Made by a program: the position numbers and the translations under genes. A model generated the notes under the pieces. That model saw nothing but the letters and a program-made list of their open reading frames with translations. It did no database searches and had not been told where the DNA came from. A DNA stretch of 64,000 nt from Membranipora membranacea (lineage: Eukaryota > Bryozoa > Gymnolaemata > Cheilostomatida > Membraniporidae): positions 14,565,387 to 14,629,386 of the forward strand of contig OU612069.1 of the NCBI GenBank assembly GCA_914767715.1. The letters run 5' to 3'. Shown here piece after piece: positions 36,031 to 48,550 of the stretch; position 1 is the stretch's first letter, and each line of letters begins with the position of its first letter.

Positions 36031-37524
36031 CCTAAAACCCTAGTTTCAGATACAACACCATAAAAGTATTTAGCATAGGTTTTGATGTTGTTACAGGAAC
36101 AAACAGAGTACATTTTCTTAATATTATCAAACAAACAGCAGGAACTCAAACCCAAACAGCCCATCGTAATACAAGGGCTGTTTACTGAATTCCGTATATT
36201 TTCACTTCGCAAATTAATTGTTTTGTGAGGTTTCTATTTTGGCTGCGCTTTGGAAGGTCCTGATTTGTTCTGGCTTGTCTTACTGTTTATATGTCAACTA
36301 ATACACAGAACCAAACCTCCTGATTAGTGCTGTGTGAAATTGCTAACAAGTCAAATGATATTTTGGCAACAAAGTACATTGATATCGATCCTAACCGAAA
36401 TTAAGGGTAATCACATTTTGATATTGTATGTCGACATCAGAGAAATCTAGCAATCATTTCCTATAAATATGGTAATTGCCTTTCCATTTACCATGAGAAG
36501 ACAACCATAACAAGAAAGTGGTCTAATAATTGTCCCACCAAAATATGGTCTATATCGAATACGCCCCTCCGAGAAATGTACTGTATATCGATAGTGAACC
36601 ATCTGATATCAACCAAATTCATAGCAACGAATATCGTATCGAGAAATTAAATATGGCCTGAATCATAAACGTCCCACCAGATATCGACCAATATTGATCA
36701 ATATCTTGATATCCTGCAACACTTAATTCTATTGGCCATCAAAGAGCAATACTGTGTCAGATAATTCTATTCTCAAGAATAGACGTGAAATTGCACGATG
36801 GCCGAACGTTAGAACAGCAGACTGTAGCAGTAATTGACAAAACCTAAAATGAGTTGGATTTTTATGCGATGATTGGTAAAATCTTGTACAATGTGAAATG
36901 AAGATATGTGTATTATGAACTTATCTGCTTGATTATACAATCAAAACATTTTGAACAAATGTTCTAAAATGTACGACGTAATATAAATGTCGCCTATTTT
37001 TTTTAACTGGCTGGACATTGAAAAAGTTTGATCAGTAACATATTCGAGCGTATATTAGATTAAGACTTTGGATAACAAAGAATCACCCGCTAGCAGTGCT
37101 ATTGTAATTTTTATAAACCAAAGAAACCTGTTGATAGTAAAAACCGTAGAGGACCAGCATTCGATTTGACCAACTATGATAATCTGAATTAGCATCTATA
37201 GTTTCATCAAGGTTTTTAGCATAGGTTCTGAAATTGTTACGAGAATGAACATGTTTCAAGACAGACAGGTGAACATCAGAGTAATCTAGCAACAATCACG
37301 TATAAATATGGTAGTTGTCTTTCCATTAACGATGAGGAGACAGCCATAAAAATAAAAAAATTGTCTCATAATCGACCCACCAATATATGTTCTATATCGA
37401 AAATTGTTTTAAACCAATAAAGAAGCCTGTTTATCAAAACAGTTATGATAAAAACCCGTAGAGTACCAGCTACACGCAACTGTCTTAAAATTAATGTGTA
37501 AATAATACTTAGGTACTCTCTTAC

Positions 37525-37588
37525 CTGTTACTGGACGATCTGTAAGCCCTGGTATGAGGTGGAATGATGATCTGCCAGACCAACTTTT
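37525..37588 (-). other. Exon-like unit of the array, copy 1 (64 bp)
   Basis: Bounded by GTTATAG (acceptor) and GTAAGAG (donor). It encodes SGRSSFHLIPGLTDRPVTG in the frame shared with the copy at 45113 (SDRSPLHVTQELTDPPVSG). Both copies are exactly 64 bp. Their conservation in sequence and length suggests a former real exon. Confidence 0.5.
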
Positions 37589-39907
37589 CTATAACAAGCA
37601 AAATATATTGATGGATTGACAATAAACTGATTTGTTTCGTACAAAACTGTTTCTTTTAATAAGGCTCTGAATCGAACATTCACCTGTCATATGGGGGGGG
37701 GGCAAGAGTCTAAAGCTGCGTTTACATTAGGGGGGGCAAGCATCTGGGGGCTCAGACGAGTAACATCGATCTGTGAATTAGATAAGAATATTAGATAAGT
37801 TTGAAGTAATAGGAGACTCAGGCATTTTCCATCTACTTCAAATTAGCTGATTTTTGTTTTGACATAATATAAGGATCGGATTGAAAGTAAGTTTACATCA
37901 ATTTTAAGTTATTGATCCATCACAACACTTTTCTATAAGTCTGCATAATATACAATAAAATATACAATTTCCTGCCAAAGAAGTCTTTTCGTATTTTTTG
38001 AACCCTCTGTTAACTTTAGATTGATATCTAATTGATTGCTGTTGTGAAGTGGGCTGAATGGCACTGAGTAAATTAGGTGCTATAGGTGAGCAGGACTAGC
38101 AGATGTGGCTTGTCGAGGCAATTTTTCAGGTTTTCATGCTATGACTGTTTTCACATGTCTGTCAACATTGATATCCTCTATCTAATATTCAATCAATTAA
38201 ATCATTGCTGCGATTTGGGATGACAACTCCGAGGCAATATTAGTATCGGTGCTGAAAAAGTTCTGATGATGATGACTCATATCCATAACTTAGAAGGTTT
38301 TTAGCAGAATCTTGTTAATGTCGGCTATGGCTGCCATGGCCAAGGCTAAGAAAGTTTGCATAGGTAAGATAGAGGAGGAAACGGGTTGATCAGGTCAGGA
38401 TTGGCAAATTAACTGAGAATATATATATGACTTTATTCTTGAACTGTAGGTTTCGATCAATTCATTTTTGCTACCAATTGAACAGGAAGCCCTCTTTCTG
38501 AAAGTCTATAACTTGATTAGACAAAAATGGGCCAGGTAAACTTAGAAAGCTCCCAGATGAATGTATTAGAATCAGCCCCTCATTAAGCTTTTTGTGGATG
38601 ATGCATGAATAAAACATTAATCTTAAAATAATAAATAAAATCTTCAATAAACTAAATGCACAACTTGGAAAGTTCTTTGCATGGAAGCTAATCTGTCAAT
38701 CCCTTCCAACCAGCATTCTACTGTTTCATTAAAATTGTGTGTCAATAAAGCTGTGGTTAAATTAACATAAAATTAAGCTTCAGGAATATGACATGGTGTA
38801 GTCAAGCGGCCGTTGCCTGAGTTTGGGATTTTTTGGCGCTCCACTATCAAACACCCACCCCCTGGTGTCCCTTCTACACTGCAGCCCTTTGGTAACACTT
38901 TCAAATATTCAGAAAGTTGTTGGTGACAGAATGGTAGCTGGGACATTTAATTAACTTGTTGCGTAACAAATATGAGCGATAATTTAGTTCAGGCTTAGAA
39001 TCAAACGAAGTCACCATCTAGACTTGATATTGTAATTGTTTAAACCAAAATTATTAAAACAGTTGAAAACGGTAAAGGGCCACCATTCAATTTGTGAAAT
39101 AAAGCTAATCAATTGATTCACAAAAAATATTTAGCGGAGGTTCTAAAATTGTTAGGGGAAGAAACAAAGATCAGTGTTTTTAAGCTAGCAATAGGAAACC
39201 CCCCCTTCCCCCCCCCCCGAAGAATTTAAAACCTCTAGATAAACTAGAATGCAACAAAATTGGGTCAGAAAACTCCATGCTCTAGATTGGAGGTGGTTCT
39301 GTAACACTTGAAATCAGCGTAGTATAAGATTGCCATAATGCAACATTTAAGAGTTATCATTTACTGGCGCATCCCGAGTCAATAACCATTTGTTGCTGTT
39401 GGGGAGAGGCAGGCTGGGGGCATCAGAGTTAGTTAATGGTAACATATCTTGAAATTATTTTGAATAAACCGCTGTCATACCATGTTAAAAAGGTTATCTA
39501 CGTCACATCTTAATCATCAATGTTTTAATCTACATCTCTCCCGGCCAGGGGGGAGGGGCGTCAGGAATGGGGGGGGGGGGGGCAAGAGTCAAGGAGGCTC
39601 AGACGAGTAACATGAATTATTTAGATTAGAATATTAGATAATATTGAAGGTAGACAAAGGGAAGCAGGAAGCTGGTAAAATAATAAGGCTTAAGATTAAT
39701 CAAACTTAGAAGAGCTAGCATAGTCATTAAGCTGCTCAAGGGTATATCAATTAATAAGTAGATCCAAAGTATAGTTGGGTGAGCAAGTCAGAAAGTGCTT
39801 GATGCTGCAGCTAAACCCGTCAGCACCCCATCCCCACATAACCTCTCTCAAAGAGTTTCCAGTCATCACATGTTTCTTTTATAATAATAAAGGTTTGGTA
39901 CACCTAC

Positions 39908-40007
39908 CTGATGCTGGTTGGATCGGTAAAGGCTGATTGACGTGGTGTGAAGTGCCGTCTATTATTAGCTCTTCAAAAATTGGTTTCAGATAGTCGGAAC
40001 AGTTTTG
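39908..40007 (-). other. Exon-like unit of the array, copy 2 (100 bp)
   Basis: Bounded by CCATTATAG and GTAGGT. It is open in one frame, starting QNCSDYLKPIFEELII and ending NQPLPIQPASG. The 3' half is homologous to the 43685 copy (GACGGCACTT, ACACCACGTC, TTTACCGATCC). Confidence 0.45.
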
Positions 40008-40923
40008 CTATAATGGAAAAAGAAATTTAATAAACAAGATTCTTCTAAATTAAGGCTTTGAATCTAACTGCTAGACCAGCTATTGTAACTGATGGTTTAA
40101 CAAAGCACATGATAACCAACACCGTAATGGACCTGCTTTTGATTTGAGAAACCAAGCTAATCTAAGTTAAAATTATATTGTTACTCTCATGCATTTAGCT
40201 TAGGTTCTGTCATCATTTGGAGAACACAGAAGGCTGTGAAATTATTGTCAATGTTATTACATCAGAGAAAAAGAACTGGGACTAAAACAGCCAAGGGAAG
40301 TATAAAGGAAGCTTTGATGGTATTTCGTCGGCTCTATCAAAGGTGCTGACATATGCTAGTTTTTAATGATCATAAAACCTCATCACCTGCGCAATCTTAT
40401 CTCTAGATGAACCAGCGCAAAGCAACATTGAGTTGAAAAATCAAAAACTCTATAGCGGTCCATAGATGAATGTCGTCAAGGTAAGGGGGGTATGTAGGTT
40501 TTATACAATAGATAAAAACTAAGCAACTTAACGCGAGATCACAAGGCTGCAGCTTTTTAAATTATTTAGCATCTCACTGGCACATCAAAACTCAAAATTT
40601 AATTTATTGTCATCATGAAGAGGGCTGGGGGGGGGCGGCTGTAGCTGGTACATTATTTATACTGTGGGTTAGCAGGTGTCGCCTGTCAAAACGATATATT
40701 TCAGATTTTCATGTCATCCTTGTTTTTGCACCTGTTTGCTAATAGTGATATCCTCTAATCTGCCAAATATAGCTGTAATTTAGGATGAGAACTCCAAGGC
40801 AATATTAACATCGACAAGAGGGAGTTCATTGGCTTGATGTTTGATGTTTTCTAGATGGCTTTTCGAAAATAGGTGACAGAGAAGAAGTTGGCTGGCCATT
40901 AATTAACTTGGTGCGTAACAAAT

Positions 40924-42110
40924 ATGAGCAATATTTTATTTCAGGCTTTGAATCAACAAAATTTCTGTCCCATTGCACTGACCTCCCATCTAGCTAAGTA
41001 TCTCGAAAGGTTGATCATCACTCATCTACGCCCACTGGTAACTGACAACAACCAGTTCACCTACCACCAGCACAGTTCAACAGGATATGCACTGATAATA
41101 GCGCTTGACACCATCTCAGAACACCCTGACGCTAATGCTACCGACTACGTAAGGGGTATGTTCATTGACTTTACATCAGCGTTCAACGTACGATATGCCC
41201 AGCAATTCTGATAGAAAAATGAACGAGAAGCTCAAACAAACATCTCTTCACCCAAATCAATTTAGCTGGACCTTTAACTTTCTCATCAACCGCCAGCAGA
41301 AACTTAGTACCAACCTCAACACATCATCATTCATCAGCTACAACATCAACAGGAAGTCCACAGGGCTGCGTCATTTCCGCTGTTGTGTTCTCAATATATC
41401 AGATCTAGATCAGCTAGCGCCATCCAATAACAATATTATGCTTCTGTATAAATATGCTGACGACATATTATTTCTCAAAAAACAAGCCCATAACCAACTT
41501 TCAACTATGCAGCAAGAGATGACAACTCTGTACCAATGATGCAATGATAACCATCTCATATTTAATAAGAGCAAGACCAAAAAAACTAATCCCATCTAAT
41601 ACAAAGGACAATCCCAGTCCATAGGAGTTATCTCTCTGTGGTGTCATCATCGAGCGAGTCGAGGAATATAAATATCTGTGAACACGATAACAAACAAAGT
41701 AAAATTCCTCTAAAACGGCGGAAATCTTGTCAAGAAAGCTCGTAAGAAGCTGCATGTAATGAACATTTTTTTTATGGGAACATCAGATAAACTCACTACC
41801 ATATGCTATAAAACATTCATGGAAAGTGGGCTAGTGCACAATCTACTAGCCATATACCATATTTCTCTCCGCCCAAGAACGCTCGGATCCCAACAAAATC
41901 ACCAAGTGTGCCGAGAAGCTGTCCAAAGCTCCCCTCCCACAACTAGCAGACACAGTAAAACACAGATTTGTAACCAACTCCCTCAGAATGGTGGCCACCA
42001 CCACACCTAACCCTCTACTCTCCTTTGACACGCTACCATCCGGTCGTTTTAAGTATCTACGCTACCGCATTAACCTTTTGAGTAAATCACTCTTTTAGTT
42101 TATTTTCTAC
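40924..42110 (+). pseudogene. LINE reverse transcriptase fragment inside the array
   Basis: Frame 1 has NFCPIALTSHLAKYLERLI, NQFTYHQHSSTGYAL and YVRGMFIDFTSAFN (RT finger and palm motifs: RPIALTS...KLE, QFAYR..ST, FIDFSSAFN). Frame 2 continues NQFSWTFNFLINRQQ and LLYKYADDILF, retaining the catalytic YADD, then a stop and NHLIFNKSKTK. Frameshifts and stops show it is dead. The block is younger than the array module it interrupts. Confidence 0.82.
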
Positions 42111-42706
42111 CTTTTTTTTGTACTTTGGTATTATATGTAAACCACAAATCGTTTTTATGCAATCATTAACAGTTTTACACATCAGCATTTTTATTAACAA
42201 TTTGTACAGCGGGCAAACAAGGTTTTAATTCTCGATCACCCCTTTGAGAGAATAAAGGTACATACAAAATCACATGCTAGTAGACTGCTATTTGTAATTG
42301 TCATACACCAATAAAACCAATAAAGCATTTGAAAACCATAAGAGGCCAGCATTCAATTTATGAAACTAGGCTAACCAGAGTTAAGATCTATTGTTTCATA
42401 AAAGTATTCAGCATAGGTTCTGAAATTGTTAGGGGAACAAACAAAGATATGTACATATTCTTGCTGTTTTAGTGCTAGAGATGGAAACATGGAACTCCCT
42501 AGAGGTGTTTTAGCTGTCTTTCAAGATTTTTAACTCTTTCACAGAACTAAATGCCTAGACAAACTCACAAGGAGAAAATTTGGGTCTGAAAATTCTGTTA
42601 CTCTAGATTGGAGGTGTATTATAAACCACCTGACATCAGCGTAGTATGAGATCACCTTAATATTTTGTTGCTATTGGATCGGGGAGTCGGGGAGGGGGGG
42701 GGGCAT

Positions 42707-43121
42707 CAGTGGCGTATATTAGCACTCACGGCCCACAGATTTCCGCAAGTGGCTGAATAGCTCAGTGTGTAGAGCGTCTGCCTTATAATCACTGAAATAA
42801 GATTGTTGTGGGTTCGAATCCCATCAAGGTCAGTTTTTTTTTCAAATGGGTGCTTTATAACTGGAGCATTTTTACCGTAATCTTCTACTGCTATTGAGTT
42901 GTTTTCTGAAAGTACCCAACAGCTCAGTGAGCTATTGAAATACCTCTCTGCTTGCACTATTTTGCTACCGATATGCAAAAATTTCCGTGGTGGGAGGGCG
43001 CTTAAGCGCCCCTCCCACACCCTCCCCGCCACGCCTACGGCATGTGGATCGGGCTGCGCCCGATTATTATGCTCATCTCTGAAAAGTCAGTGAGTGAAAT
43101 CTTTTGGAATATACGCCCCTG
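42707..43121 (+). mobile_element. hAT-type MITE with internal tRNA-like sequence, copy 2
   Basis: The ends CAGTGGCGTATATTA and AATATACGCCCCTG are inverted, with identical 8-bp flanks GGGGGCAT (42699-42706 and 43122-43129). The element is 415 bp. At 42750-42833 a plus-strand tRNA-like block has A-box TAGCTCAGTGTGTAGAGCG and a perfect B-box GGTTCGAATCC, followed by a T8 run, the pol III terminator signal. The remainder matches 24448-24863 inverted. Confidence 0.92.
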
Positions 43122-44257
43122 GGGGGCATCAAGTCTAGTTATTGGTAACTATTGAAATTATTTTGATTCAATCGCCATCATACTATAATGACAAGGTATC
43201 TACAATAAAAATGCTGCCGCCACACACTTGTATAGGGATGATAGAGTCAGAGATTTCATACTCAAGAGTCGATTAGGTTTAATCTTATTCTGCATTTCAA
43301 TCTACATTTTAATCTACACCTCTCCTGGCGAGGGGGGGCGTCAGGAAGGGGAGGGGGTCAAGAGTAAAGGGGGTGCAGACAAGTAACATCTGTGAATTAT
43401 AGAATATAATATTAGATAAGATTGAAGGTAGATTAGACTATATGAGAGCAGGTAAAATTAATAGGCTTGAGATTAATCAAACTTATTAGACCAGCACAGT
43501 CATGAAGATACTTGAGAGTATAATTAAAAATCCTAAGTATAGTTGGATGAACAAGTCGGAAAGTGCTTGATGCTTCAGCAAAACCTGCCAATCCCCCCCC
43601 CCCTCCCCCCTATAACCTCTCTCAAACGGTTTCAGGCCTATATTCATATAAAGTTATATGCAAAAAAAGTTGTGGTAAGCATACCTGATACTGGGCGGAT
43701 CGGTAAAGTCTGTTAAGACGTGGTGTTAAGTGCCGTCTGGTATGGGATCTTCACAGTTTGGTTATACCACCAATTATTCAGAACAGCTTTTCAACTACAA
43801 CGGCAACAGAAATGTAACAAACATGATTCTTAAATTGAGTCATTGAATCTCATCGCTAGAAAGCTATTGTAACTTTTTATACAAAAGAAGCCTGATCGAC
43901 TATCAAAACATTTTATAGTCAACTCAACATCACAATTAACCAGCTTTTGATTTGAGAAACCAAGCTAATCTGAGTTAACATCCATTGTTACTCACATGTA
44001 TTTAGCGGAGGTTCTGACATTAAAAGGTGTACAAAGAAGGCTACATGAGTTTACTGTCAATGTTTTTGTACCAGAGAGAGGAAACTCGGGCTCTAACAGC
44101 CAATGGTAGTACAAGGGCAGCATTGCTGGCATTTCGGCAGCTCTATCAAAGGTGCTGACTTGCGCTAGTTTTTTTAATTTTCATATAAGCTCATCATTCA
44201 CCTGCACAACTAAATCTCTAGATAAACCGTAGATCAAGTTTAATCCTATTGCCTGCG

Positions 44258-44355
44258 TGCGAAGTTTGAAGTTTGAAGTTTTGTGAGTTGCTACCTTCCA
44301 CTGGCCTCGACGTGACCAGTGGATAGGAAGCAACTACAAATGCAGGCAAATGGAC
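44258..44355. repeat. Hairpin with GTTGCTACCTTCCACTGG stem
   Basis: GTTGCTACCTTCCACTGG pairs with CCAGTGGATAGGAAGCAAC across CCTCGACGTGA, and an outer TTGCCTGC/GCAGGCAA stem is also present. A GAAGTTT triplicate lies in the left arm. It sits in the tandem array. Confidence 0.65.
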
Positions 44356-45299
44356 AAAACTTGTTCTAGATAAACCCAGGCGTGGAGCAACAGTAGGTCA
44401 ATAAATATGAAACTCCATAGCGATCCACAGATGGACGTTGTACATGGGTATTCAAGAAATTTGTAGATTAACTCCAGATGAATACCCTAAGCTATCTTCG
44501 TCCCTACCATGAAATATTTCATCACTACAGCCGATGTTTTCATATGATTGTAACAACATTATACTGTGCCAACTCGATTGACTTGCTGACAGCCATCAAA
44601 AAAGCAAACAGGAAGCAGAGGAGCACTGATATCTAGCGATATATCAGGAAGTTATGCGTATCAGTTCTTGAAGTTTCACAGCTATGTAGTAAGAAACACT
44701 GATGGATATGATATCAAAGTAAGATGCCAGGAAGTTATAAGTGAAGGGAAACGCCATATTGACTAGTGTGTATATTTTACTGTGGATTGGGGGTTACACC
44801 TTATGTTAACTAAACATGAAATCACAAGGCTGCAGCTTTTTATATCTGGCACAGATCCTAAGTCAGCAATATCTTATTTGCGGCTGTCGTGGAGAGGATG
44901 GAGGGGTAATGGATGGTAAATTACTGATATTGTAGGGTAGTAGAACTGGTCGTTACGCTTCTCCTGCAGGGATTAATAAATCTTACAATTAATTGAATAC
45001 ACAACTATGAAATAAATGACCTAGAGGTGAAGCCTCTCATCAACAGGTTCTGACAAGCGTCTCAAACTTTTTTTGAATTTACCAGATAATAATAAAGCTG
45101 TGGTACAATTATCTGATACTGGTGGATCAGTTAGCTCTTGTGTGACATGGAGTGGAGATCTGTCAGAATGGCTTATCTAAAATAAGCAACAGAAAAGTTA
45201 CTGGGTGGTCGTTTTCATTTTGTTGTTTTGTCAGAATGATTCTTGAATGAAGGCTTTAAAGACTTTGTTTGAGGCTGCTCTTTTGTATCACATCTTATT

Positions 45300-45575
45300 C
45301 TCCACTTTTTTTTTTTTAAAAAGGTTGATTAAAAAAATCCGATGTTTTATCACTCGCCCATCCCGAGGCATGGGCGGCGAAATATCATTGCCTTATTGGC
45401 GAGGCCGCAATATCTGCGCCAATTTGCTCTCTGTTTGCAGGCAGGTCGGAGCACACCTGGGGGACCAACCAATCCCCAGTAGAAGATGGACTGCAGTGGG
45501 ATTCGAACCCACAACCTTCAACACTTGCGTGTTGAAGTCCGGCGCTCAAACCAACTGAGCCACCTCCTACTCCAT
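45300..45575 (-). repeat. tRNA-derived SINE, family B
   Basis: On the minus strand a tRNA-like head (GTGGCTCAGTTGGTTTGAGC; GGTTCGAATCC) is followed by a body with CCCAGGTGTGCTCCGACCTG and CAAATTGGCGC, ending in an A-rich tail (45301-45320 on the plus strand is T-rich). The body matches 48281-48550. The acceptor stem does not pair, so it is a SINE and not a tRNA gene. Confidence 0.8.
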
Positions 45576-47979
45576 ATTTTATTCTATCATGTGAGCGATT
45601 TTCAGCTTTATAATCCAAATATTGAGGAAGTTATGGCCTCTCAAACTTCCAAGGTGAAAGTGTTCATATTATGGCAGCAGCTTCATCGAAGCCGCTGATC
45701 GTACTTGCATCCTTTTGCATATAACATTAAACCCCTGGTTGCGATTTAGCTGACTTCCAAGCTTGCTCACTATGCCAACTCCCCAGCAGAACCAAACATC
45801 TAGATAAACACGCATGGAGAAGAATGAGGAAAAAAAATCGATACTCTTTATGAGAGTTGATTTGGACACAACTGACATTAGTGTAGAAAGAGATCTCTAG
45901 ACTGCAACATTTTTGATTTAAGATCTACTGGCACAGCCCTAGCCAAGAAATATTTTGTTGCCGTCGGGAGGGGGGGGGGGGGTTGTAAGGGATATTTAAA
46001 TTCGACTGTGGTTCATTGAAATGTTAACAAAAAGTATAGTATGGACGTAAATTGGTCTACTATGATACTGCTCTACAAAACTTACAGGTAACTTTAATCA
46101 GCTGTGAAATTATGCTATAACGTTTACTATTATATCAAGCAAGCAGACTAGCACCACCTATTGTAGACTTTTAATACCATTGTAACCTGATTATTCACAT
46201 TCAATATTGTTATTTAACATCACTGCCCTTAAAAAACTAAAAAAAAAACTAGCGTGAGCCAGAGCAATATGGATCACCTCTATTGTCTATAAATAACTCA
46301 AGAACACTTTCTACAGGGGGGGGGGTGAGGCATGTGGCAGGTGGGGGGTAGGGGCAAGAGTCTGGAGGCTCAGGCTATAAACTCAGATGCAGTGTGACTG
46401 ACTGTGAAGTGACATTATTATATAAATAATCCAGGCTCGTGTTTATTACTGTTGTATCTAACCTATAATATATGTATGGAACTTTGACAGTAGCGCCCAG
46501 GACAGAAGGGTTGCATTCACAGTGTTTTATTCCACATCATGCTAGTTTGACTTGTGCTGCACTTGCGAAGATCACTCTAGATTAAAGTTTTCTTCGGTGA
46601 CAGTGAATAAGTTATTATGTAAATATGGCTTATGATTGGACAGAGAGGGAAGGTGACTTAGATAGGCTTGTGATCAAATGGATGTATAAGTACCAGATTG
46701 GTCATTTAACCTACATGGTATATACCTCGCCCCCTTTCAATCACCATCCCCAATCCTCCGCCGACCTCACAACCTTTATACCCTCTCCTAGACAGTTTCT
46801 GACATACATTTCATGGTTTTTAAAACGAAGGTGTGATGTACAGTGAGATGCGGGATTACTTACCTCAATTTACTGGAAGATAGACTAAATATGCTCCGAC
46901 ACGGAGGGAGTGCTGTCTGTTCAGGGCTTCTCTACTGTTTGATTATACCACCGTGTGTCCAGAACCGCTTTTATAAAATGCGCAACAGAAATATAATATC
47001 ACAGGACATTAAATTATTTTGTTATGTAACAGATGTGAGCTTGTCGTGAATTCAGAGTCAGGCGCTAGACTTGTTGCTATTGTAATTGTTTTAAACCAAT
47101 AAACTATGACTATGAAAGCACTTTTAATAAAAAACCTTAAATGACCAGCATTCAATTTACAACCTTAGCTAATCTCAGTTACAATCTATTGTTTCTTATT
47201 ATTATTTAGCCTAGATTCTGACATCATAAGGGGAACAAACAAGGCTATAAATTTATTCCCAATGTATTTATCCCAGGTAAAGAAACATAGTGTAGCAAGA
47301 GGCCGTTGGATTTATTCCATTGAGACCTAGCGAAATAATGTGTCTCCATTCTAGTAGCTCTACTGAAGGTGCTGACTCTGGTTTTATATTTCTATAGGGA
47401 GCATCAATCATGAAATAAACATAGTGGAAGGCCCGATAAAGACGGCCGCTACGGACAACGGCAGTGTGTACAGAGGAGTTGAGACTTAGAGAAAAATTCA
47501 AATTCAAAGATGTCTCTTGCTTTCCTTGGTGGCAGCCAACAATGGGGAAAATTGGTAACTCGTTGTCCATACAAAAACAGAATTCTCTAAGACCTCACAA
47601 CAAAAGTTCTTTGACGCAGTTCCTGTATCTATCGGGTACCAGTAAACTAAACAATTGCAAAACAGAAATATGTGAAGCAAAATCTGCAGCTTCCAACTTT
47701 AACTTGAAACATAACACTTTCTCGGACAGCAAAGCCAGAACAAAAGGACATCGCTGGCCAATGATTGGGTGATTATTTTAAGCTGACATGACCAATCGTT
47801 ACACTGACATATAATGCTCCGGACAAATAATTAGAATGCTAATACAATGTCGTTATTCTGCACAGAATCAAGTGGCAATGATGAGAATGACTGTTTAACC
47901 AATGCCATAATTAGATACAAAGAACCAAGAAGAATCAACAAGAACTTTTAGCAATAACTACTTACACACTAACTTGTGT

Positions 47980-48115
47980 TGTGGGAGATATATACACCCG
48001 AGGGTGCTTGGGGCTGGGACGTTCAATAAGGAATGCAACCCACGAATACTGCGGTACCAATCGCCTGACCGTGAATAGCAATGGCTCTTTAGTGGTATCA
48101 ATTGTGGGCGGAAAC
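47980..48115 (-). repeat. tRNA-derived SINE, family C, decayed copy
   Basis: It shares CGAGGGTGCTTGGGGCTGG, AACCCACGAATACTGC and ACCAATCGCCTG with 49440-49600. The B-box is mutated. Confidence 0.55.
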
Positions 48116-48280
48116 AATAGGACCAAAAAAGTATGACAGAGTGCTCGCTTCGTCAGATAAGAGGACCATAATATCTGAATATTGTTGGATAAGGTTGAAT
48201 TATATTGGGTTGACAGGAGAAATTATAGTACATAAGATCATTAGGAAATGATAAATTAAGAAGATCAAAGGATAATTACA

Positions 48281-48550
48281 GGAGTAGGAGGTATCTCAGT
48301 TGGTAAGAGTGCCTGCCCTATAATGCGAAAGAGTTGGAGGTATCGGGTTCGAATCTCGCTGCAGTTTACTGACTACTGAGCGCAATTGACACCCCAGGTG
48401 TGCTCCGACCTGCCTGCAAACTAAGATCAAATCGGCGCCGAATATGGCGGCCGCGCCTTTAAGGCACTGTATTTCTCAGTCTTCGAACAGAGACAGACTT
48501 GTGATTTTAACCCCCATTAACCCACATTACTCTTTTCGCAGTGACTAGCT
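48281..48550 (+). repeat. tRNA-derived SINE, family B
   Basis: Head GGTATCTCAGTTGGTAAGAG and B-box GGGTTCGAATCTC, then the body CCCAGGTGTGCTCCGACCTG and CAAATCGGCGCCGAATATGG shared with the copy at 45.3-45.6 kb, in opposite orientation. Confidence 0.8.

Noticed and set aside
45490-45575. Possible functional tRNA gene (A and B boxes)
   Set aside because: Acceptor stem does not pair and the body continues into sequence shared with 48281-48550, so it is a SINE.
46625-47049. Two plus-strand ORFs
   Set aside because: They lie across the antisense of an array exon-like unit; no recognisable content.
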